Source: DAOPZC01 sp035353175 (GTDB lineage Bacteria > Verrucomicrobiota > Kiritimatiellia > RFP12 > UBA1067). From it: 35,442 bases of DNA. Shown in pieces: positions 1 to 7,156 of the stretch. The DNA lies in contig DAOPZC010000051.1 in assembly GCA_035353175.1 (NCBI GenBank), positions 1 through 35,442 on the forward strand, given 5' to 3'. The first letter of the stretch is position 1; every line of letters starts with the position of its first letter. The notes under the pieces were generated by a model. The model was given only the letters and a program-made list of their open reading frames with translations. It had not been told where the DNA came from and did not search any database. The translations under genes and the position numbers were made by a program.

Positions 1-87
1 CCAGTGTTTACGGGGCTGATCTGGTGATCGGCTCGAATTTAACCGGACAGTAGTGATTGTTTTTAAATCTTTAACAAGGAGGATTCG

Positions 88-753
88 ATGAAGACGCTGG
101 TGTCCGGCATGTTGCTGTTTTGCATCCTGAACGTCACCGCCGCAGAGATGGCCGTCAAGACCGTCCCCGTGCGCCCCACACAGAAAACCAGCCTCTTCAA
201 CGGCAAGGATTTCGCGGGCTGGACCAAAGTCATCACCGCCGAGCCCGGCAGCGATCCCGACGTGACCTGGACGGTCGCAGACGGCGTGATCCGCTGCACC
301 GGCAAGCCTTTCGGCTACCTGATGACCCAGCAGAGTTTCGCGGACTACAAACTCCACGTGGAGTACCGCTGGTACGGCACGTCCGAGCAGATGAACAGCG
401 GCGTCTTCGTGTTCAAGACCGGCCCGGACACCTTCTTCCTTCCCAAGGCCGTCGAGACCCAGCTCAAGAAGGGCAACGCCGGCGATTTCGTGCTGCTCTC
501 CCAAGCCACACTGAACGGCCTCGACAACCCGAAAGTCCGTGCCGTTAAGAAGATGGCCGACAGTTCCGAGAAAGCCGACGGGGAGTGGAACAGCGTCGAC
601 ATCATCGTCCGGGGCAACACGATCGAGTCGAGTGTGAACGGCGTGCTGCAGAACAAGGGCCAGGACGTCTACGCCGACGAGGGCCAGATCTGCTTGCAAA
701 GCGAGGGCGGCCCCATCGAGTTCCGCAACGTGACCGTCGAGCCCCTGCCCTGA
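88..753 (+). CDS. Secreted DUF1080 (3-keto-disaccharide hydrolase-like) protein
   Basis: A 221-residue protein with a short cleavable signal peptide (hydrophobic residues about 5-18, ending near TAA-E). The mature part reads as one DUF1080 domain: it opens with a SLFNGKDFAGW motif and later has SGVFVF, WNSVDIIVRGN and GPIEFRNV. This concanavalin-like fold is now called 3-keto-disaccharide hydrolase and is abundant in Planctomycetes, Verrucomicrobia and Lentisphaerae, where members cleave 3-keto-glycosides or bind carbohydrate. The start is fixed by AAGGAGG about 6 nt upstream. The likely place of action is the periplasm or outer surface. No partner oxidoreductase is visible because the window begins just upstream, so the substrate is unknown. 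The family call is firm; the enzymatic role is inferred. Confidence 0.88.
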   Translation: MKTLVSGMLLFCILNVTAAEMAVKTVPVRPTQKTSLFNGKDFAGWTKVITAEPGSDPDVTWTVADGVIRCTGKPFGYLMTQQSFADYKLHVEYRWYGTSEQMNSGVFVFKTGPDTFFLPKAVETQLKKGNAGDFVLLSQATLNGLDNPKVRAVKKMADSSEKADGEWNSVDIIVRGNTIESSVNGVLQNKGQDVYADEGQICLQSEGGPIEFRNVTVEPLP

Positions 754-821
754 GCACGGCACCCACAGGCGGGACGACCGGAGCGGGACCCATCGGATCG
801 CGTGTTGCAACCATACAGGAC

Positions 822-850
822 TTGTTATCAGGCCACCTTTCTGGTATTCT
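822..850 (+). promoter_or_regulatory. Sigma70-like promoter for the 65-aa lipoprotein
   Basis: The -35 box is TTGTTA at 822-827 and the -10 box TATTCT at 845-850, spaced 17 bp, with a TG extended -10 element at 842-843. Transcription would begin near 857, right before a perfect 7-bp hairpin (859-876). The region follows the DUF1080 stop and lies 63 nt before the lipoprotein start. Confidence 0.5.
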
Positions 851-858
851 AAAAATAT

Positions 859-876
859 GGCCTTGAGAACAAGGCC
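859..876 (+). promoter_or_regulatory. 5' UTR hairpin of the small lipoprotein mRNA
   Basis: GGCCTTG (859-865), an AGAA loop and CAAGGCC (870-876) form a perfect 7-bp stem at the predicted 5' end of the transcript. There is no U-run, so it is not a terminator. Its position resembles 5'-terminal stem-loops that stabilise abundant envelope-protein mRNAs; that role is inferred. Confidence 0.4.
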
Positions 877-912
877 CGTTTAGGCTTAAAGCACATTAGG
901 AAGGAGCTCACA

Positions 913-1110
913 ATGAAGAGTCTGTTGATGGTTGCGATGATGGCCGCCGTGACGTTCGCGTTCGTCGGCTGCAAGAAAGAAGAATCGATCGGCGACAAGA
1001 TGGATAAGGCCGTCAAGTCCGCTGAGAAGAGCACCGACGCGGCCGCCAAGGATGCCGAGAAAGCCGGCGGCGATCTGCAGAAGAAACTTGATGGCGCGCT
1101 GAAGAAGTAA
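913..1110 (+). CDS. Small lysine/alanine-rich lipoprotein
   Basis: A 65-residue protein. Residues 1-18 are a type II signal peptide with lipobox FVGC, so Cys19 or its immediate neighbour in VGCKK would be lipidated. The mature 45 residues are charged and helical (repeated KA/EKS/DAA units) with no aromatic residue, resembling Lpp-like or entericidin-like small lipoproteins and predicted to form one long amphipathic helix. A strong AGGAAGGAG Shine-Dalgarno lies 6-7 nt upstream. It sits between its own promoter (822-850) and terminator (1132-1167), so it is probably a highly expressed single-gene unit anchored in an envelope membrane. No family name can be assigned; a structural envelope role is inferred. 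Confidence 0.8.
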   Translation: MKSLLMVAMMAAVTFAFVGCKKEESIGDKMDKAVKSAEKSTDAAAKDAEKAGGDLQKKLDGALKK

Positions 1111-1131
1111 TTCGGCCGGATCAAGTCCGAT

Positions 1132-1167
1132 GACCGACGGCTTCATTGCCGCCGGTCTTTTGTTTTT
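1132..1167 (+). terminator. Intrinsic terminator after the small lipoprotein
   Basis: GACCGACGGC (1132-1141), a 6-nt loop and GCCGCCGGTC (1148-1157) form a 10-bp stem with one mismatch, followed by TTTTGTTTTT. It lies 22 nt after the lipoprotein stop and before purN. Confidence 0.8.
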
Positions 1168-1206
1168 CCGCTTGGACGTTTGGCCCCACTGTATTAACCT
1201 GTTCTT

Positions 1207-1833
1207 ATGAAGACACCTTCCGGCTTTCTAAAGATCGGCGTGCTGGGTTCCGGCTCAGGTTCCAACATGCAGTCGGTTCTCGACGCGATTCAGGCGGGCA
1301 CGCTGAACGCGGAAATGCGGCTCGTTCTCTCGGACGTCGCGGATGCGAAGATTCTCGACCGCGCCAAGCGTCACGACATCCCGTGCGAATGGCTAGACTG
1401 TTCGCCTTTCAAAACCAAACTGGACGGCGAGGCGGAGCAGAACTGCATCACGATGCTGAAGGCCTACGACGTAGACACGGTGATTCTGGCGGGCTTCATG
1501 CGCATCGTCAAGCCGGGGCTGCTCAACGCTTTCCCGCATCGCGTTCTGAACATCCACCCCGCCTTGCTTCCCGCTTTTCCCGGACTTCACGCATGGAAAC
1601 AGGCCTTGGAGTATGGCGCGAAAGTGGCCGGCTGCACCGTTCATTTCGTTGACGCCGGGACCGACACCGGCCCCATTATCGTCCAGAAGCCTGTCCCCAT
1701 ACTGGAAGGCGACACGCCCGACACCCTGCATGCGCGGATCCAAGTGGAAGAGCACAAGGCTTATCCCGAAGCGTTGCGGCTGCTCGCCGAAGGCCGCCTG
1801 TCGATTGACGGGCGGCGCGTGGTGATCGCGTAG
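1207..1833 (+). CDS. purN: Phosphoribosylglycinamide formyltransferase (GART) PurN
   Basis: A 208-residue protein of normal PurN length. It transfers a formyl group from 10-formyl-tetrahydrofolate to GAR in de novo purine synthesis, in the cytoplasm. The N-terminal phosphate-binding loop GSGSGSN (residues 14-20) and the catalytic triad are present: Asn115 and His117 in NIHPALLP, and Asp153 in GTDTGPI. No other pur gene is near. The start has no clear Shine-Dalgarno, and a TATTAA box lies at 1192-1197, only 9 nt upstream, so the mRNA may be nearly leaderless. It faces the zinc-finger gene end to end with a 54-bp gap. Confidence 0.95.
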   Translation: MKTPSGFLKIGVLGSGSGSNMQSVLDAIQAGTLNAEMRLVLSDVADAKILDRAKRHDIPCEWLDCSPFKTKLDGEAEQNCITMLKAYDVDTVILAGFMRIVKPGLLNAFPHRVLNIHPALLPAFPGLHAWKQALEYGAKVAGCTVHFVDAGTDTGPIIVQKPVPILEGDTPDTLHARIQVEEHKAYPEALRLLAEGRLSIDGRRVVIA

Positions 1834-1887
1834 TCCGGAACACCGGACGCCCGAATGCCGCACGCGCTCAGCGAATAAGGAAGAAGG

Positions 1888-3624
1888 TTACTCCGCAGAA
1901 GCGGGGCACTCTTCCGTGGAAGCGGCCGGAACCGCTTCGGCCTGCGGAGGGGCCTCCGGCGCTTTAGGAACCACCGGCGTTTCGGCGGCGACGGCCGCCA
2001 AAGGCACCACAACTGGAGCCGCCGCGGCAGGCGCAACGACGTCCTGCCGACGCACACCGCCCCCCGCCGGCAGACCACCGGCCTGTTTCTCGCCGGGCAG
2101 GAAACGGAACGCCGGGTATTCGAGCGGAGCGCTCAGCACGTCATTGTAGAACTCGACGACATGGCCCTTCTCCACAAGCCAAGCGAGCTGAACCAGCGTC
2201 TCTTTGATCTTCGCCTCGTCTCCGCCCGCGATCGCGGTCACCATCTCAGCCTTGGTGCATGCCGGATGCTCGTTCACATAGACCAGCACATCGCGCAGCG
2301 TCTGAACCGTATGGGCCGGATCGAGCGGCAAAGCCGGCTTGAGCATCACGAAATCCTGTCCCTTGGGATCGTTCACCCGGAACAGATGCAGCTTGCGGTG
2401 ACGGAACGCGCCGCGCAGCGCAAAGAAGAGCGAAGCCGGGAAACGGCGTTCGCGGTTCAACGTGTCTTTCAGCGCAAAATAAAGCGGACGGCTCGACGTC
2501 TGCATGGCGACCGCCGCCGTGCAGATCAGGTGCCGCACGCTCGCGATCTGCTCGGGGAGAATCTCCCGCATGAACACCAGCTCCGCCACATCCCGCTCCA
2601 TCGGCGGAGCTTTGGGTGCGGGCTCGGCCTCCAACGCCGCAGCGTCGGCCGCCGCGCCTTCCGCGGACGCCTCGGCGGGCACAGGCTCGGCCACCGTCGG
2701 AGCGGCCCCCTTACGCCGATAAATCTTTTTCTTGGTGCACTGCTGCCGCCACTGCTCGATCACTTCCGACTCGCGGACCGTCTCGATGCGCGACCGATAG
2801 GTCTCTTCGGACATGTTTGGATAACGCGTCCGCAGCATCTCGTGAACCTTGGAGTTGAAGCTGTGATGGTTCGGCGGGCCCAACAGCTCGCCGCTCAGCC
2901 CGCAGCGGGCCACACACACGAACGCTCCGGAAGGCGGTTCACAGGACACCTCCTCCACATCGAAGAAGTCGTCCATGTGGCGGTTGACCAGATGCGCGCG
3001 GACCTCCTCCTCGGTGAGCGCGGGCATGCCGCACACCTTGCACTGGAACAAAGACACCTGCTGATCCTTGAGCGGTTCGACGCGGACCAGACACGAAGCG
3101 GGGTTGTCGAGAAAAAGCCAAGCGATATCGCGAAGAGGGAACGCGTGATGCGACGTCTGGATGCGGCGGATCACGGCCCCGAGCGCCTTCTGCTCCGGCA
3201 GCACGCGGATCTCGAGCGGAAGCGGCGGCGTCTCGGGACGCGGCGGGCGGAACTCGCGGCGCTCCGGGCGCGGGCCGCCTTCAGGACGCGGCCCGCGCAA
3301 ATCGGCCACGGCCGCGCGCGACTCGGGACGCGGCATGTCGGATGCGGAACGGGGCCCGCGATCGACCTCACGGCGAGGCGGACGGCGGTCGATCTTCCGG
3401 CGGTCGCGGTCATCGAAGTCGCGCCTCGGACGGCGGTCACGACCTCCGTCGCGCCCGCTGCCATGACGGCCTTCGCCGTCTTCGCTTCCTTCGAACCGCT
3501 CGTTCTGATAGCGCTGGCTGTTCGCATCCGGGGCCGTCCGCGCCCAGCTCGGAGCAAAGCTCAGATCCAACACCATCCCGCCGTTATCCTGCTCTGCAGG
3601 TTTCGCCTCTTCGTTCTCGCTCAT
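1888..3624 (-). CDS. Unknown protein: Arg/Asp/Gly-rich N-terminus plus C2H2 zinc finger
   Basis: A 578-residue cytoplasmic protein with no signal peptide. Residues about 38-135 are low-complexity and rich in Arg, Asp, Gly and Pro (repeated DRR, GPR and RPE units), resembling disordered RNA-binding tails. A folded region follows from about 136. It contains a C2H2-type zinc-binding motif (Cys195, Cys198, His211, His216). Residues about 300-340 are an Ala/Pro/Glu linker. A further folded region (about 345-525) has a winged-helix-like stretch (TLVQLAWLVEKGHVVEF), and the tail is Ala/Pro-rich. I do not recognise a named family. The composition suggests nucleic-acid or ribosome-associated work, which is inference. 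A weak AAAGGT lies 14 nt before the ATG. It starts 48 nt downstream of the aconitase stop on the same strand. Confidence 0.75.
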   Translation of the reverse strand: MSENEEAKPAEQDNGGMVLDLSFAPSWARTAPDANSQRYQNERFEGSEDGEGRHGSGRDGGRDRRPRRDFDDRDRRKIDRRPPRREVDRGPRSASDMPRPESRAAVADLRGPRPEGGPRPERREFRPPRPETPPLPLEIRVLPEQKALGAVIRRIQTSHHAFPLRDIAWLFLDNPASCLVRVEPLKDQQVSLFQCKVCGMPALTEEEVRAHLVNRHMDDFFDVEEVSCEPPSGAFVCVARCGLSGELLGPPNHHSFNSKVHEMLRTRYPNMSEETYRSRIETVRESEVIEQWRQQCTKKKIYRRKGAAPTVAEPVPAEASAEGAAADAAALEAEPAPKAPPMERDVAELVFMREILPEQIASVRHLICTAAVAMQTSSRPLYFALKDTLNRERRFPASLFFALRGAFRHRKLHLFRVNDPKGQDFVMLKPALPLDPAHTVQTLRDVLVYVNEHPACTKAEMVTAIAGGDEAKIKETLVQLAWLVEKGHVVEFYNDVLSAPLEYPAFRFLPGEKQAGGLPAGGGVRRQDVVAPAAAAPVVVPLAAVAAETPVVPKAPEAPPQAEAVPAASTEECPASAE

Positions 3625-3672
3625 GGTTTAAACATGTTACCTTTTGTCTGACCGTACGGTCAATGTGTTTTA

Positions 3673-5622
3673 TCACACCGCCCCGGCCGCAACTGCCGCC
3701 AGCAATCCGCCGTTGAGCAGAATCGTTTTTTGGCGCGCACTCAAGGCCGTGGAGGCCTTAAACGCGGCGCCGCTCGTCACATTCTTAACGGTCACTTTCC
3801 CATCACCGGCCACGGCTTCGCGCAAGCCGGCGACCACCAATTTGTCCCCCTTCGCCACCGCGTCGTAGTCCGCCGGGTTGTCGAAAATGAGCGGCACGAT
3901 GCCGAAGTTGATCAGGTTCGCGAGATGGATGCGCTCGATGCTCTTGGCCACCAGCGCCTTCACGCCCAGATACATAGGGCACATCGCCGCGTGCTCGCGG
4001 CTCGACCCCTGCCCGTAACTCTCGCCCGCCACGATAACGTTGTGCAACCCCGCGTCGCGGTTGGCCGACGCGTTCGTGTGGAATGCGGGGTCCACATGCT
4101 CAAACACGTACTTCGCATACTGCGGCACGTTGGAACGGTATTTAAGGCGCGCGCCCGCCGGCATGATGTGGTCGGTCGTGATCTTGTCGCCGACCTTGAT
4201 GACCGCCACGCCGTCCAGCGTCTCGGGTAGCGGCTTGCCGGACGGCACCTGTCCGATGTTCGGGCCGCGCACGATCGCCGTGCCCGGCACGCCCCTGCCC
4301 GCCGTCTCGCGGAAAAGGAACATGCTGTCGTCCAGCTCAAAGGCGCCGGGCTCGGCCACCGCGGACGGCACGGAGCCGCACGTCCGGGGATCGGTGAACA
4401 AGCCGGTCAGGGCCGCGGCGGCGGCCGTCTCCGGGCTCACCAGGAAGACCTGCGCGGACTGCGTGCCCGAGCGGCCCTCGAAATTGCGGTTGCTGGTGCG
4501 CAGGCTCACCGCTTCCGTGCCCGGCGACATGTGGTTGCCGATGCAGAACCCGCAGGCGTTCTCGAGCATGCGCACGCCCGCGGCCACGAGATCGGTCAGC
4601 AAGCCCTCTTGGGCCAACATCGCCACGACCTGCCGCGACCCCGGCGCCACGCCGACTTCCACATCGGGGTGGACCTTCTTGCCGCGCAACATCAGCGCCA
4701 CGGTCTTGAGGTCGCGGTACGACGAATTGGTACAGGAGCCGATCAGAACCTGGTTGACCTTACGGCCCGCCATCGACGCGATAGTCGCGATGTTGCCCGG
4801 CGAGTGCGGGCATGCGGCCATCGGCTCGACCGACGCCAGATCGATCTCGAGCACCTTGTCGTACGCCGCGCCGTCGTCCGCCACGAGCTCCTTCCAGTCC
4901 TGCCCGCGGCCCTGCGCCTTGAGGAACGCCCGCGTGACCGCGTCGCTGGGAAAGACCGACGTGGTCACCCCCAGTTCCGCGCCCATGTTGGTGATGGTCG
5001 CGCGCGCCGGCACGCCGAGGCTGGCCACGCCGGGGCCGCCGTACTCCAGCACGCGCCCCACGTTGCCGTTGGTCCCGTAAACGGAAAGCACCTTCAGGAT
5101 CACGTCCTTGGCCGACACCCCGGGCTTGAGCTCGCCCGTCAGGCGCACCAGCGTCACCTTCGGGCAGGTCAGATAGAACGGCCCGCCGCCCATGGCCACC
5201 GCCACATCGATGCCGCCCGCGCCGATCGCGACCATGCCGATGCCGCCGCCGGTGGGCGTGTGCGAATCGCTGCCGAGCAACGTCGCGCCCGGCTTGCCGA
5301 AGCGCTCGAGGTGGAGCTGATGGCAGATGCCGTTGCCCGGCCGCGAGAACACGATGCCATAGCGCTGCGCCACGCTCTTGAGATACGCGTGGTCGTCGGC
5401 GTTCTCGAACCCGACTTGGATCGTGTTGTGGTCCACGTAGCTGACGGCCAGATCCGCCTTGACGCGGTCAAGCCCCATGCTCTCGAACTGCAGATAGGCC
5501 ATGGTGCCAGTCGCGTCCTGCGTCAGCGTCTGGTCGATGCGGATCGCCAGTTCCTTGCCGGGGACGAGGTCACCTGAAACGCGGTGAGCCGAAAGAATTT
5601 TCTCAACGATATTCTGTGCCAT
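3673..5622 (-). CDS. Aconitate hydratase (compact ~650-aa type)
   Basis: A 649-residue aconitase-superfamily enzyme interconverting citrate and isocitrate, cytoplasmic, with a [4Fe-4S] cluster. The three cluster cysteines are Cys297 (GSCTNSSY) and Cys357/Cys360 (NACGFCIGN). The substrate loops GSDSHTPTGGG (about 118-127) and the C-terminal swivel-domain motif GQGSSREHAA with its catalytic Ser are present. The length fits the compact bacterial/Aquifex-type aconitase rather than the ~890-aa AcnA or AcnB. The swivel domain is fused, unlike the split LeuC/LeuD enzymes. Homoaconitase activity cannot be excluded from sequence. GGAG lies 7 nt before the ATG. No other TCA-cycle gene is adjacent; upstream is the acetyltransferase, 64 nt away. 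Confidence 0.93.
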   Translation of the reverse strand: MAQNIVEKILSAHRVSGDLVPGKELAIRIDQTLTQDATGTMAYLQFESMGLDRVKADLAVSYVDHNTIQVGFENADDHAYLKSVAQRYGIVFSRPGNGICHQLHLERFGKPGATLLGSDSHTPTGGGIGMVAIGAGGIDVAVAMGGGPFYLTCPKVTLVRLTGELKPGVSAKDVILKVLSVYGTNGNVGRVLEYGGPGVASLGVPARATITNMGAELGVTTSVFPSDAVTRAFLKAQGRGQDWKELVADDGAAYDKVLEIDLASVEPMAACPHSPGNIATIASMAGRKVNQVLIGSCTNSSYRDLKTVALMLRGKKVHPDVEVGVAPGSRQVVAMLAQEGLLTDLVAAGVRMLENACGFCIGNHMSPGTEAVSLRTSNRNFEGRSGTQSAQVFLVSPETAAAAALTGLFTDPRTCGSVPSAVAEPGAFELDDSMFLFRETAGRGVPGTAIVRGPNIGQVPSGKPLPETLDGVAVIKVGDKITTDHIMPAGARLKYRSNVPQYAKYVFEHVDPAFHTNASANRDAGLHNVIVAGESYGQGSSREHAAMCPMYLGVKALVAKSIERIHLANLINFGIVPLIFDNPADYDAVAKGDKLVVAGLREAVAGDGKVTVKNVTSGAAFKASTALSARQKTILLNGGLLAAVAAGAV

Positions 5623-5686
5623 GCGGAAACTCCATTTGAAAAGGTGGTATGGTGCAAAAAATCCCGGGCCGCAACAAGCCCAAACT

Positions 5687-6175
5687 TCAGTCCCGCCGGG
5701 CGACCGGCCGGCTCAGGAGGAAGCGGTCCTCGGCGTGGAAACCAGCGGCCCGGTAGACGTCGATCGCGCGGAGATTCTTCTTCTGGACCTCGAGGCGCAG
5801 ATAGCCGAAACCGTTCTCCCGACAATACCCTGCCGCCGTGTCGATCAGCCGCTTGCCGAGCCCCTGCCCCTGCGCTTCCGGCAGGAGAAAGATCTCGTCG
5901 AGCAACACGAAGGGGCCACCGAACTCGAGGCTGTAGCAGCGCGTCAACACCATATACCCAACGGCACGCTCCCCTTCACGCGCGATGAAAACGGAGCCAG
6001 CCTGCGGATGCTCCAGCAAGTGGTGTATCAGACGGCCGCTCGCCTCCGCCTCGAAATCGAACCGCTCATGCGCGTAAAACACCTTCATGAGCCCGAGTAG
6101 CTCCGCGACATCACCCTCACGCAAAAGGCCGATCCCGCCCGCCTGCCGCTCCGGCTGTTCTCTCTTTTGTCCCAT
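5687..6175 (-). CDS. GNAT family N-acetyltransferase
   Basis: A 162-residue single-domain GNAT protein using acetyl-CoA to acetylate an amine. The acetyl-CoA pyrophosphate loop is EAQGQGLGKRL (motif A, about 109-119), preceded by the beta-4 strand FVLLDEIFLLPEA. Motif B follows with LEVQKKNLRAIDVYRAAGF. The N-terminal helices (DVAELLGLMKVFYAHERF) form the acceptor side, so the acceptor cannot be named. The start has no strong Shine-Dalgarno. It lies 64 nt upstream of the aconitase gene on the same strand and may be co-transcribed with it. Confidence 0.88.
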   Translation of the reverse strand: MGQKREQPERQAGGIGLLREGDVAELLGLMKVFYAHERFDFEAEASGRLIHHLLEHPQAGSVFIAREGERAVGYMVLTRCYSLEFGGPFVLLDEIFLLPEAQGQGLGKRLIDTAAGYCRENGFGYLRLEVQKKNLRAIDVYRAAGFHAEDRFLLSRPVARRD

Positions 6176-6262
6176 TGGCCGGCCAACTTATCAAACCCGC
6201 GCCCGTGCCGCAAACCCCATTTGTCCAGGCTCCCGCGAGCGGCGCTCCCCGCGAAAAGAAGA

Positions 6263-6292
6263 TTGACTTTGCCAGCCCGGACTTTTCATAAT
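6263..6292 (+). promoter_or_regulatory. Sigma70-like promoter for the EF-hand lipoprotein
   Basis: TTGACT (6263-6268) and CATAAT (6287-6292) are spaced 18 bp, each a 5/6 match to consensus. The predicted start near 6299 gives a leader of about 90 nt before the ATG at 6389. Confidence 0.55.
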
Positions 6293-6388
6293 GAAAATAT
6301 GGAGGGGCAACGATATGGGAGACGGTTTGCGCCGCACGGCACGCGACTCCCTTCGCCCCTCCGAAACGACAGCGAAAGGGGACTGAAA

Positions 6389-7090
6389 ATGAAGGGCATT
6401 ACGGTTCTTATGGCATTGATCGCGGGGGTGTCAGGCTGCGCGTCCGTCCAGCGGACGCCTACAGAGAAACCGCCCGAAAAGCTTGAAACCCTGTTGGCGC
6501 TTCCCTATGCGTCGATGGACCCCGCCGCGCAATACGGCCGCTTGGCCGCGGAACTGCGGGCCATCGGCGTCGCCCTTCAGGCCTATGCGCGCGACCACGG
6601 CGGCCAGCTTCCTCCCGCGCTCACGGACCTGGTCCGCCAAGCATACCTCCCGCCCGTAGGACTCGTCTCCAGTGCCGACCCAACGGCGGGGAAGGAGGGC
6701 GGCGTCCCCAACAGCTACACCGACTGGGGACAGGCCTCAGAAACGGATGAGCCCGGCGTCAGCTACCTTTACGAGTTCAGTGCGGCCGCCTGCAAATGGG
6801 ACTGGAAGTCCTACCTCGGCGACCGTCCCGCCCAGTCAGACGTGGACACGAACCGGGACGGCTCCGTCTCTTGGGCAGAGGTCAAAAGTTGGCAGCTTCT
6901 CCACGGCGACAGGGTACAGCAGCCGAAAAACAGACCCTATGACAAGGCGCGGTTTCCGGTCGTGCGCTGTTACTGGTATCAATATCCCGGCGCCTACGCC
7001 ACCCCCGACGGGCGCACCGTCCTCAACCTCGCCGCCGACCTCCAAACGGTCTTCGTTTCGCGGCCGTGGTGGGAAAAAGACGGGCAATAG
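6389..7090 (+). CDS. Pseudopilin-like lipoprotein with an EF-hand loop
   Basis: The chosen ATG gives 233 residues with a lipoprotein signal peptide (lipobox VSGC, Cys at about 14). It is supported by AGGGG 7 nt upstream; an in-frame ORF extends further 5' but has no signal there. The mature part has a helix (LAAELRAIGVALQAYARDHGGQLPPALTDLV) typical of the C-terminal half of type II secretion pseudopilin-like proteins from Verrucomicrobia and Lentisphaerae. It lacks the prepilin cleavage motif. A canonical EF-hand loop (DTNRDGSVSWAE, with preceding DV) follows at about residue 147. This suggests a calcium-binding outer-membrane lipoprotein. The role is unknown. It ends in a bidirectional terminator shared with the opposing URO-D-like gene. 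Confidence 0.78.
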   Translation: MKGITVLMALIAGVSGCASVQRTPTEKPPEKLETLLALPYASMDPAAQYGRLAAELRAIGVALQAYARDHGGQLPPALTDLVRQAYLPPVGLVSSADPTAGKEGGVPNSYTDWGQASETDEPGVSYLYEFSAAACKWDWKSYLGDRPAQSDVDTNRDGSVSWAEVKSWQLLHGDRVQQPKNRPYDKARFPVVRCYWYQYPGAYATPDGRTVLNLAADLQTVFVSRPWWEKDGQ

Positions 7091-7102
7091 GTCTGGCCCA
7101 AC

Positions 7103-7130
7103 AAAAAAAGCCGGGGAAAATCCCCGGCTT
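7103..7130. terminator. Bidirectional intrinsic terminator
   Basis: AAGCCGGGGA (7108-7117), an AAA loop and TCCCCGGCTT (7121-7130) form a perfect 10-bp stem. It is flanked by A7 on the left (7103-7109) and a T-rich stretch on the right. It sits between the convergent lipoprotein (+) and URO-D-like (-) genes and can end both transcripts. Confidence 0.85.
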
Positions 7131-7156
7131 TACGTTTCGTCCTCCCTCACGTCCGG

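Noticed and set aside
1..87. Possible promoter before the DUF1080 gene
   Set aside because: Only 87 nt are available and no pair of boxes at good spacing was convincing; the ribosome site is clear but the promoter may lie outside the window.
1833..1848. Small hairpin (GTCCGG/CCGGAC) at the purN stop codon
   Set aside because: Only 6 bp, overlaps the stop and has no T-run, so not called a terminator.
3650..3661. Perfect 12-bp palindrome GACCGTACGGTC between the aconitase and zinc-finger genes
   Set aside because: A single site with no partner, no promoter match around it and no second copy seen; chance cannot be excluded.
2161..5577. Plus-strand ORFs of 496, 346 and 348 codons over the zinc-finger and aconitase genes
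   Set aside because: Shadows of well-supported minus-strand genes; no recognisable motif.
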